Below are positions 26,501-38,500 of a stretch of 64,000 nucleotides of DNA, piece by piece (position 1 is the stretch's first letter; each line of letters starts with the position of its first letter). The notes below the pieces were generated by a model. It ran no database searches and had not been told where the DNA came from. It saw nothing but the letters and a program-made list of their open reading frames with translations. The stretch comes from Mactra quadrangularis. Lineage: Eukaryota; Mollusca; Bivalvia; Venerida; Mactridae. The DNA lies in the NCBI GenBank assembly GCA_025267735.1, contig CM046304.1, positions 10,974,001-11,038,000 on the forward strand, in the 5' to 3' direction. Both the position numbers and the translations under genes were made by a program.

Positions 26501-29500
26501 AACTTTTTCTAAGTAGCCTTCTGCTGTATGTGGCCAATGGTTGCCCATTTCCAAACAATGGCCACAGTCAATTAGATTAAGAATCAACCAAGTATCCCCA
26601 TCATTGTATAATGGTACAGACCATTGAAAACCCACCAAGTTAAGTCGTTAACCAATCTAATTACGTCAACAAAGCATTATCACATAAAGTAAGACTTTAA
26701 GTATACAACTGACAATGTCACTTGAGTTCTTTTCTGAAGATCATTTAATAAAAAAACTACACGAATAATTAACTATTCAGATTGAACTGATCAAAGCATT
26801 TTATCAAAACCTTGTTTAAATGGTCACCAGCAGTAAGTCATTGAGTCATTTCCCCTCACTGGCTGCTTAATGCAGGTTATGCAGTATTTACTTGACTTAA
26901 CAGTTGTATATACACCATATATTCTTAAACAGCAGATAAGAAAACGGTCTTGCACTCTAGAGAATGAATGATTACAAACTTATGAACAAAAAATGTTTGT
27001 AAAACCAATAATTTATACTAAAACAAAAAACTTTTGCTGAAGTCTTGTATGAATATTTTAAACACGGAATGATGATAGCTTAAGTAAACGTCAACAATCG
27101 ATCATTGACATCAATGCATAGTTGTTATAAATGAATGTAAATACACGTACAGTAAAAACTGCATTAATGGTCACATGCTATCAGTGGTCACCTCATGTAA
27201 GTGGAGAGTTTGATTTTCTCCCAACAAAAATATTTCTAGTCCCAGCCTGCAATAAAGCGGCCACCTAATGATCTCTTCACTGTAAAATCATTAATTTACT
27301 AGTATTAAGTCTAGAGGTCAAAGTTGATGGATTTTGAAATATAAGTGTGGTAAATGCTGTAAAATGGGTTTTAGTAGTCACCAGCTTCAAGAGGCCAATC
27401 AAGTCATGTCAGGTCACTGGTGTTTTAATGCAGGTTCAACAGCAGCTTATCATACAATTTCATTGTAGAGAATGCATGGTATTTACTATTACATTGCGGC
27501 ATGTGACAAAGTATTCATAAATAATTTAAAATAACAGTTCAGGGTGTGAAATTTTGTATATAAGAACATAAAAACAAGGCTTTCCTTACCATAACTACAC
27601 GCAAGTCATACATTTAGTAAGAATTGTGAGTCTATCACAACAAATTTACAAAGTCCTACAAAACAACTTCAAGTAAATACATAATAGATTTAAACAAACA
27701 TGCCTCTATGTGTGTATGTGGAGGAAAGCCATTTTACATCATCCTATGGTGATAATTTTTAACAATGAATTTTGAGCACTACCTATGAAAGTATGAAATA
27801 GTGCAATTTATCTTTTTAAGCAAATTTGGATTATTGTACACAAAGAAAATGAAAATTTATGTCACTTTTAAGTATATTAGCCTCGATTATTAAGTATGTA
27901 AAATACACAACATAGAAGGTTAGTTATTTATTTCTTAAATAATACATTTGATTCGGATTTTAAGTTTAAGAGGTTTTCTCCCCATTTCCAATACAAACAT
28001 TTGTTCACAATAGAAGTTTTCAAACTACAGTGCCCTCGAAACGTCCTTGGACAAAATCTTGGACACCCATGCAACAAAGAATCATCTTTGTAAATTCCAA
28101 AAATCATATTTAATGCCATTCTAAAGTTTTTCGAGAAGTTAGTATTCAGAAAACAAAAAAATATTTACACATTATTAAAAGTATGTTAACCATTACTGTA
28201 AATAAAACTTGTGATATGCATGATTAGATTTCTTTCGTCCAAGAACTTTAGGAGGGCACTGTATTATACACTTACGTAAGGTTGGTTATATCAAACCAAG
28301 TTCAATATCAAAACACACAATATACTATGTAAAAAACAGTTGTCAAATACACATTCATTAAACAACCATTAATATATCTAGATAAGATTTCTTTACCTTT
28401 AATAAAGTTAATGAGGATGATACAACCCATTTAAAGTTAAAGGTCTACGACTTCTTTATCTCATAAATACCAAATTTAACAAGTTGCTAAATGCTACTCA
28501 ACTCATGTTAAATTTTTTAACATACATAATCTTAATACGTTCAGTATTTAAAGTGGATCTAAGCTTTCTGATTTGCAACTAAATCTCTCAAGCCAGATGA
28601 GTCTTTCTAAGCATTATTCCAAACTCAGATATGACAAAAAGTGGAAACAGAACTCATAATTAGAAAATTCTAAACAGCATTTGATATATGACTTTAAAAA
28701 GTAAGAGTTTGCAGACCCTAAATGTTGTTTTTACAAAGACTCGGAGAGTCAGAAAAAGATTTATTAGGTGATTCCGAAAATGAAGGAATTTCAACGTCAA
28801 AAAATAGATGATTAAAGTTTAAACAAGATGCGTCACCACAATTACAATCTCTATCACAAATATCACAGCACAAATGCTTGACTGATTGTCCAACATGAGC
28901 ATCATAAGAGTTCAGTATAAGCTGTCTTCTACAAACATTAACATTTAAAGTATACTCCTTCATATCAGCATCTATACTCTTTGTTTGTTAGCCATTGTAA
29001 AGTAACATTTCAGTAGCATACTTGCCATCTCTTCCAGCCCTTCCATACTGCTGAACAAACATATCCATGTCCTTGGGTGGGCCAAAATGAACAACATGTT
29101 TCAGTCCTTTAAAATTGACGCCCATTCCAGCAGCACTTGTGGCAATTAAAATTCTGATAGTACCATTTGGGTCATTCATGTTCTCTTTCACGTCATCCTT
29201 GACAGTTTCTGTTGTTTGAGAATGATGCATTTCAACATGTTGCATTAAGGTTTCATCTAGTTCTAACCTGAACATGGTGTAAACTTCACTACAGGTTTTT
29301 ATTGTCTGACAAAAACCAATAAATCTTTCACATGATTCCCTTTTTCTAGTAATTAAATCAATTAAGAAATAGAAGACTTCTGATAAATTACTTATAGAAC
29401 TTTTACACTTCTCCACAAATAATTTTATGTTATGTCTATCAGGTTTATCAATATCTTCATAGCAGTTTTTCATACAAAAGGTCCCTTTCAGCTTCTTTCT

Positions 29501-32500
29501 TGCAGCATTGTTGGCAGTGGCTGTTATAAGCAACAATGGACAGTTTATTAATGATCTGATTTCTCCCAATTTACTGTACCAAGGCCGAAATGGTGCCATG
29601 GAATCTTAAAATTGACCCCTGAAAGAAAACATCATACCATTAAGTTTTAGTAAACAAGTGAAATCAAATTCAAAACAAAACAGCACTTAAAATGTTAATA
29701 AAATAGCTCCAGAATATATACTAATTTCTTTTATTTTAATATTAATGAGCGGCGATCATATCATATCTATGCAAGTAGTATGATGTACTATGATATAGCC
29801 CAAGTCAACAAGTCAATTTACTTACTAATTTTTACTTACTAATTTAGGCCATTGCACATCTTAATAGGAAAGCCTTTCATTGTAATAGCAAGTGTTGTTC
29901 AGTTTATTGACTAATAGTAATACACACTGCATGTTATTATCAATTTACACAATATAAACATAGCAGCTATTTTGAGTATTATTATGTAATAATGTTCACT
30001 GATATCATTTACCCCCCCCCCCCCCCCCCCCCCGTTTGCTTTAACCTGACACAGTAGGCTTTGGTGTATAAACTATAATGGTGTACAGTATGTTATCACA
30101 ATAAGCAATATAATGGGAACTGTTTTCAGCAGACCACCTATTGACTAGCATTGACCTGTTAAAACCAGTATTGACTGCCAACCCAAGTGTGTATTCAAGT
30201 TGTAAAAAGAGCTGATACAAAATTTAGTTTAAAAACAAAGAATCAGTGCCAATGTCCGGTCGATACAATAGCCCTCACTGTACATCACTCACTACTACTG
30301 CTGCAACAATCATCCCAATGTGTATTATTAATTTACATAACCTTACCAGTGCAGAACTGTGTGAGCTTTATCAATTACAAGAAGCTTAATAGTATCTGTA
30401 CTTCTCAACATGTCATTCCATTTACTAACACCTGAAATCAAATTAAAATTTATTAATATTTTAATAATGAGATTGAATAGCAATTGCCCATATTTGTCAG
30501 TAATAGGTAATACTTATTTGTCTAAATAACTCACTAAGCATGGTTGGAAACTGCCCCTGGTATATAAATTATTCGGCTTTTTCTACACAGATTTGGAATT
30601 TGAGACAGGACCAGCTTATACCCAAGGCTAAAATTGATCAGGGGAAAATTGATGGATGATGTGATTTCAGCATTTTCAGAACATTTGCTCCGGACAAATA
30701 TCAAAACAGAAAGTATATTTTCCAAAAATCTGGCTCTTTGCAATCCGTAATAAATGCAATTCACTAGTAAACTAAAGCCTGGGATTTTCAGTCTACTTTT
30801 AATACATCTACAGACTACTTACCCAGAATGAGTTACACTGTAAATGCCATGTAAGTAATATCATGCATATAATGCAATGCTTGTAGAATGAAATTAAGGG
30901 TACACAAATACTATTGTGGTTTGTTTATAACTGATTACACCACAAATACTATTGTGGTTTATTTATAACTGATTACACTAATTATCAGCCACCAAGCTAG
31001 CTCAGTTGGTAGCACTCAAAACTACTGATCGAGGGGTCATAGGTTTGATTCCCAGGCAGGGAATACTTTTGTGGAGCTTAAGTTAGTCATGAAAATATTC
31101 TTTGTGGCCATTTTTCTTCCTACCAATGATTATTTATTATGTAGGGCAGTTGTCAGTCACGGACAACACTATGTGCTTAGTAGTTGGTTAACAGTTTAAT
31201 CCAGACAGTAGGCTGACTGACAGCCGTTATCTTACCTATACAATGTGCTGCAACGGCGTTAAACCCAACAACAAACAAACACATTAATTATTGTCGTAAT
31301 AGTCATCCTTAAGCCAATTTTTGACCCCCTGATCCTAGAGGGTAGCCTTGCCTTGAACTTTATCTGTATGAGTGGGTATACCAATTTACAAGGGAGCTCT
31401 TGAGCATCATGTCACTTGGACTTTCAAGGACTTTAGCTTGGACATTTTTGGTACGATACTAACTTTTGGATGGCAAGAATTTCAGAAATACGAACTGTTC
31501 GTGAATGTGAATGGGCATGAAAATAACGAAATTTTAATAACATTCACCTAATATACTTTCTGGAGAAGTAAACACAAATTTAAAATTCCCACTCAAAATC
31601 GTGTCATCTTCAGCACTATCTCTCCCAATGTATGTCGCCGTAAATCCAACTGAAGATAAATATTCACTTTGTTCCTTCATGATTGAAATCAGTGGACACA
31701 CGACAAGCACCTGACACATTTCACCATGTTTTAGGCTCCAACAAGGCTGAAATAACTGGTAACAGAGAGATTTCCCACCTCCTGTCTTCTTACAAAGAAA
31801 CACGTCCTCCCCTTTCAACAAATGATCCAATGTTTGTTCCTGAAACAACTTCAATTTATCTATTCCGAACTTATGTAGAATATCCATGTTGACGAGCGTG
31901 GAGGCTGCCATCTTGAATGAAACTGCCGAACGCGATATGTAAGGTGCATTTTCATTGGACGTTGTGCGCTTCATGAGTTCATGAAGAAACCAATCAAACG
32001 TCAGGATTTCGGGTTATGAATAATTCATTAGTACAAAAAATGCAGTCGTATTGCCCAGGGTATTATCGTTGACGTAATACCCTGGGTTACGGAGGATCGT
32101 TGACGTAATACCCTGGGTTACGGAGGATGGTTTAGTCATCGACTATTATACATGTAAATGTAAATAACTAAACATAGAATAATTCACGTATTTAATTAAG
32201 GTTCTAAAGCTGAAAGCTAATGCCTCACGATATATCACGATACGTCTCAACACCTATCCTTACCAAAAACAATACGACAAACACTACTGTTTGGGCGTGA
32301 GCGAGACGCGTTTATTGTACAGAAATATACATGTATTCACAATACTTATCTGCTTATTACTTATTGACAATTAATATTCATAAATATATATACATAAACA
32401 CGTATGTAAGTCAATAAGAAAAGTATTACATAATGATTTAATTATAATTCATTTCAAAAAATCCAAATAACCATAACGTTGAATGACGTACATATATATA

Positions 32501-35500
32501 AGGTAAGTGTCAGAAATACTGCGAGCCGGCTGCCCCAACACAAACCTTTTTAAAAGGAAGTGGAGGCTGAAGATAACCAAAACTCAGTCAGGGTTAACTC
32601 AAGAATAATTTCATTCACAATATTCCTTGTAAAGTTTCCTGTAAAAAGACCTTATCCGGAATCCAAATATATAGACTCTCCCGTCCGTGCACAGACTGGA
32701 AAGTTACTTGCATTATTACTGAATAGCACGCACTATAGACCAAATATATCTTTCTTCGTACGTGTACGGTTTTTCATTGTAACGGCGTAAGATCTGTCTG
32801 TATTAGGGAGGAAAACCCAAACATTTGAATTCCGTATATAGTCTTAACCGAGGGCTGCAAACAGTACAGTGTATCTTACCACTGCCTGACATTTACTAAT
32901 CTAGTAAAGATTTTTAGGAAATGTACTATATTGGAAACAAAATATTACTGATACATTTGTAAAGTATTAAAGCATTATAAAGCCAAAACATTCATAATCT
33001 AAGAATGATAATGTCTTCTATGGAATAAAGAATGGTAAATCGAAAAAGTAGAAAAAACAAAACATCATTAACAAGCGTACAATAAATGTACAACTATTAG
33101 TCAAAAATTGAATTTCCGTACAAGTGCGTTCGCTTCGTAGAATGATTCGCTTTGGCGACCTCGCCTCTATATATACCCGGACAAAAACTGACCAACCGTT
33201 TTAGTCACGTGCGTGTTAAGACAACGGTTCTCGGCTATACTATGTAACACAGAGAACAAAATATAAATAATTGCCTCTTATCATATCTTTTGATACAGAC
33301 AAGTTCTTGGTGAAGAACCAGTTCATGAAGTTAGTGTAGAAAGTTATGTTGAAACAACTGATCAGGTTGTATTCTATTTTTATCAATAATGTATTATTTC
33401 TTGATTATCTAAATATTATTATAATACAATAATGGTATCATCGACATCACATTTTTGTAATTACAACTTTTGTTAAAGAAGAATATTGCAGTTCTTAACA
33501 CAGCTACATTTTAAAGCTATATAAATCTGCATTGTAGCGTTGTTATATGTAACTGAATTAGAAATAAAAACTGATTAATGTGATTACTATAACAGTATAT
33601 TATATATTTGAAACTTTTCATGAGTTAAAGAGGGCATGCTCGAGAGGTTATACGACATTGAATAAGCTTTCCAGATAGTTATAATTAGCCTATTTCCATA
33701 ACAGCCTCGTTTTGATGTTTTCTTCTGTCAAAAAGTATGAAACTGCTTTAAACTATGACGGGAACTTAAAATTCCTAGAAATAATAGGAATGAATCTTTA
33801 TGAAATTAAGCAAGTATATACATGTACTTGTTTCATACTTAGTTATACTTGTATTCATGTTCACTAACATATATATTTTGTAAATGGCAGTTTCATGTAT
33901 CTTATACATTGTAGTTGACAAATGTGACATGGACTTTACGAAACTAGTCCTATATTAATATACATGTATATAAGTTGTGCATGTTACGTTTAATAAATTG
34001 GATCATCATTATAGGGATTATCATGTATAAATTTTTATAAACGACCCGATTGTTGTTATATTTCAGGATATAGAAACTACAGGAGCTAAAGAAATTGAGC
34101 TACTATGTCAAGGTATAAAATTATTTAATAAGCAATTTGTTGAATGATTAAAATGGCTAGGCATTTACGAAATTTTCATAAGCTGTTTTACAAATTGCCA
34201 AAAAGGGCCAGGAAAATTAATTGAGTTAATGCCAGTAAATCTTAAAAACTAATTCGAAGTTATGATACCTTGTATGGACATTATAGAAACAATAACGCCA
34301 TATTAAGTTAACTGAAAAATATCCCGAATACTGCATACATTGAAATCTATAATTGGAAGCAGTTTGGAATGTAGAATGGATCGTCCGTCTGGTTTGGTAG
34401 GCAATCTAAATAATGCATTGGGGTTGTAAATGCAAAACGGAACTTTTTATTAACTTCACTCCCTTGTACAATTATGCCACTGCATTAAGTTGGGGTAATC
34501 TAACTTCATGTTTTGTCATATCTCAATCAGATTCCGGACAAAACAAGACATTAGCTCCATGTCTTATATTGGAACTTAAGCTATCAATCGGACCTTCACA
34601 CCAGCTCGCCAGCAGTTGTGATAAAATTATCTATGGGAATTATAAGAGACACAAATTGCTACAGAGGTCGATACATTTTATGTTGTACGAAACTCTGAAG
34701 CAGATAAACCAATATGTGCTCTAAATATGTAAAATATAGCATTGAAGAAATAACCGTCTTTTATTGATGTATCCAATAGAGGTGAAACGATTCAAAAATT
34801 TTCGATTCGATTCGATTTCGATTTTTCATCAAACGATTCAATTTTTCGATTCAATTCGATTTTCTACTGGAATTATATAGGACATAACAAAAAATAAATT
34901 ATAAAAAGAATTAAGAAAGAGATACAACCCAAAGACAATAGAACATAAATATATATATATTTAAGAACAGTGCATTTTTATCTGAGGGACCTCCCTCCCG
35001 GAAGACGAAAAATTCTAATTCTAATTCTTTAATAATACCCATTTTACAGGTATTAGAGCTTGAATAGTTAAAAATATTTTACTGCATTTTAGCATATATA
35101 AATGACAAATCGTATTATTTCCAACTTTTTAATGAAAAGTAATGCCCATGGACAAATTGTTTATTTCTCCTTACCTACATGTACGTACAAACAGTATATG
35201 ACTCAAGTCATTATCAAAATAAAATTATTCATCAGTGCATCAATGCCATAATTAATGACTAGTTAAGGTTACGCTTAGACAATAAAAAATTGCAAGCATT
35301 CAGCAAATGTAGATCACTATGACCAGCTTAATTTAGTTTGTTTCCAAATATTTTCTTTTGGCTCTGGCATGATTTAAAATAATTCTCATCACATCATAAA
35401 CGTTAAATTATTTTTTATCAACTCTAGATTTATATTTATAACTTTCTTACACTAATGTTTATTTCAAAATAAAATTATTTTTGGGCTTTAATGAACGTAT

Positions 35501-38500
35501 TAGTGAAAATATACAATTGTCTTCGGACATTTCATAGAATTCATTTCCAATTTATAGTAAATAAAATCTAACCAACCACGTTTTGCCCGATTTTAATAGT
35601 TAAGAAAAACAAAAAGGATTTTCCCGAAAATAAACGTAAATAATGTCAAAACAAACAATTAAGTTTACAGTTTATCTCTAAATTACTTTATCATGCTTGA
35701 TTTAATTTTGTATCATAGGGAACGAAATCGCTTCAACCATTTCGGCGTTATGTCATTCATTTTCGCGACCCACGCTAGATAGCAGTTTCATATGAAACAT
35801 CTTTTGTGATTAAAAAACTTATTGTTTTCAATGTTTTCATCTTGATTTAACAAATGATGCTTCAGGAAACGACGATGTGAAAAGTTTAATTTGTTTTTCT
35901 TAAGAAAAATCCCCCAATATTGCCGATCGTGTAAAACTACATCGACTGGTTATATCTTGGTGGCCCCTTTATCACTATATTCTCTCTAGGTACCAGTCTT
36001 AGGTATATATGAATGATATCAAGCGTGTTAACTAACTCGACGACTCCATTATCGATTTTCTGTCAGCGAGTTAATCTCCCAGCGTGTGACCGACAATAAG
36101 GTCTAATTGACATGTACGCGTAATTAACATGTATAATTGCAGCGGGCAGTCTCACTTTTTACAACTTTTATCTGGATTAACAATCATCGGTCAAAAAGGG
36201 TACACTATTTTAGTTTACTATAAAAAAATGCTTATTTTAACCGAAAAGGGGCGTTTCATTCAACTCACAAAACTACTGAAAAAGACAGTATTTAAAAAAA
36301 GAATCGAATCGAAACTGCCTCTTCCGAATCGAATCGAACCGAACCGAATCGAGCGTTAAAAATCGCGATTCTTTGTGAACCGCGATTAATCGTTTCACCT
36401 CTAGTATCCAATGCCCTTGGATGACTAGGTTATTGACTGTTGAAATTAGTTCAGATTACAAAAGACAATCTTTTTGATGAAAACAAAAGATCATATGACT
36501 ATTCAAACACTATGATTATCGAGAAGCAGGCAATCTCCCATTTTCATGACCATTAACAACTTTAATTTTATTTGCAAAATATTCAGTAAAATTTAAGGCA
36601 CTTGAAAACTGCATTACTAAATGCCGAAAAATGCCTGACAATTAACAAATGTCTATAAAATTCACGTATCTATTTTCAACATAAAAGCATTCGGCATTAA
36701 TTTTAACTATTCACAATTTTACTGTCGTTTTCCAACGAACCATAAGTACAAAGAACTCCTCTTGATTCGATCCACATTTATTAGACAGCAAAACCTGCTT
36801 TAAGTACTTGATTGAAGTAAGCACATGACTTTTAATTTTAAAATGATTTGTTTTAGAAAACGCCGATCCAGATTTTGAAAAAGTTATGGAGGAGTCTGAA
36901 GGAAAACCAACTATTGTTCAAGTAGTGCAGAAGGATATAGATCAACTTCAAAAAGTACGTGAATAAAAATGTATACTTGTAATTACAGCGTTTTTGTCGT
37001 ATTTAAGACAAACTAGATATTGTGAAATACAAATTGACTTATCAACATGATCAGTATTCTATAATTTGTATAACAATGCTTATATTGTTGAGACATTGAC
37101 ATTGAGTAATGGGTGTTCATTTAAATTTCAAAACAAGAAATATTTTAAAAATAGATTCTGCGTAATGAAGGATAATTTTGTTTGAAGTACATTAGTCATG
37201 TTCAGTCGTTCAGTCATGCCACAAGGAGCGTACTACGGCGCATGTTTAATCAATAATTCTAGCGAGTCACCCATAACACCTAGAGAAAAAGGTCGAAAAC
37301 TACTGTCCGTGCTATCTTTTATCTAATTCTCTATACCGGGAGAGAAATTTTTTGGACACATATGTATGGTAGAGCAGCTTGTATTGATCAAAGTTGACTG
37401 CAACAGCTGCGCCTAAAAGGTCTTTTTAACATGTCAATAACGGCAGCAGTCAAAGAACACAGACATGCCACAGCAAAGAGAATAATGTTCAGATTTTTAT
37501 AATTGTAATAAAAATTAGATTAATCATTCAATATTTAGCCTGTCTGCGTAGTTAGAAAAACGTGCTACGAAATAGTGTCACATCTCTGACACATACGTTA
37601 ATACACTACCTAATAACATTTATGTTGATTACTGCATAATTATTATTATCGAGGACTTAAATTCTTTCCGCAAGTTTCATTCGACTTTTGTCCCGAAAAT
37701 TGTATTACTGCTAACAAAATTGAATGTGACGCTAAGCAAGAGAACAATCAGCATCATTTATGTTTCATTTACTCAAACTGATTGAACAAGCAATAACAAG
37801 ATAGCAAGCTTTAACTTATTCAGTGTCAGTTTTGTCCATACATTAATGAATTGTTTGATGCTTATATTTTTCAAGTGCACACATGTATTGATTGGCGCTT
37901 ATATTTGACAAATGTATACATGTATTGATTGATGCTTATATTTGTCAGATGCATACATGTATAGATTGATGCTTATATTACAATTATAATTATACTCGTT
38001 CATTTAATGAAGGGTGCTTATATTTGTCAGGTATGTGCATTTTAAAGATGGGTGCTTATATTTGTCGGGTATATGCATTTATTGATTTTTTTTGTATTTG
38101 TTAGGTATATACATGTATTGATTGGTGCTTATATTTGTCAGGTGTTTATAAGTATTGATTTGGGGCATATAAAGCGTGTGTGGGGTATTTATCCGTGTGG
38201 CTATTATACTAAAAGACAATAATAATGTTAACAATAATAGTTTTCCTAGGTTACTTGTTCTTTTGAATAGATATTAGTACAAAAAATGTAAATGATTGAA
38301 ATTGTACGGGTATCGAACAATATAAATTAAAAGAATATAATCAATATAAAACAATTATTGGCATTAAACTTAAATCACCGTTCAAATATACTCAGCTCTA
38401 ACACTCTCGCTCATTGGAGTCAGTGTCAAGAATAAATTCTTACTAAAAATCTGAATGAGACAGTATCGGGGATGACACTTATTTAGCTTTAAGGTTTCAA

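Larger units (their letters stand above)
21143..28717. other. 7.5-kb spacer between the two transposon genes
   Basis: Contains the 3' ends of two convergent genes and no further protein-like frame. It is occupied by several nested non-autonomous elements and internal repeats, listed separately, plus AT-rich unique sequence. Confidence 0.6.
28718..31974 (-). pseudogene. RecQ-like SF2 helicase of the 22-kb transposon
   Basis: Three exons on the minus strand: 31974-31548, 30431-30347, 29618-28718; phases agree. Exon 1 has a Q-like motif (KLFQEQTLDHLL), Walker A (CKKTGGGKSLCYQ), VVCPLISIMKEQ and FTSPESILG. Exon 2 encodes LLVIDKAHTVLHW, motif II with Lys in place of the first Glu of DEAH. Exon 3 has LLLITATAN, FIGFCQ, ILIATSAAGMGVNF and QQYGRAGRDG (motifs III-VI), then a Cys cluster (CCDICDRDCNCG). 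In-frame TAA codons at 29606-29608 and 28988-28990 and the motif II change mean no active helicase is made. It converges on the transposase pseudogene and presumably assisted its transposition or repair. A SINE lies in intron 1. Confidence 0.85.
10129..32129. mobile_element. 22-kb transposase plus RecQ-like helicase DNA transposon
   Basis: A single element with hairpin-bearing TIRs and an exact 9-bp duplication GTTTAGTCA. It carries two convergent split genes. The transposase-like gene starts 217 bp inside the left end, and the RecQ-like helicase starts 155 bp inside the right end, leaving a 7.5-kb spacer between their 3' ends. Stops and frameshifts in both genes mark a dead copy. About 5 kb of its length is later insertions (Tc1-like, hAT-like, SINE, foldback). 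The transposase core and SF2 helicase pairing recalls the helicase-bearing lineage of Academ elements, but Academ is usually described with much shorter duplications, so superfamily membership is an inference. It sits in intron 2 of the GDPD-like host gene. Confidence 0.9.

Noticed and set aside
33304..33365. Alternative acceptor 'acaag' for exon 3 of the GDPD-like gene
   Set aside because: It would allow exon 1 to join directly, but the canonical 'gatacag' acceptor at 33298 fits perfectly once the 9213-9252 exon is included.
37850..38165. CRISPR-like array
   Set aside because: Units are adjacent, diverged and without spacers; it is a eukaryotic minisatellite.
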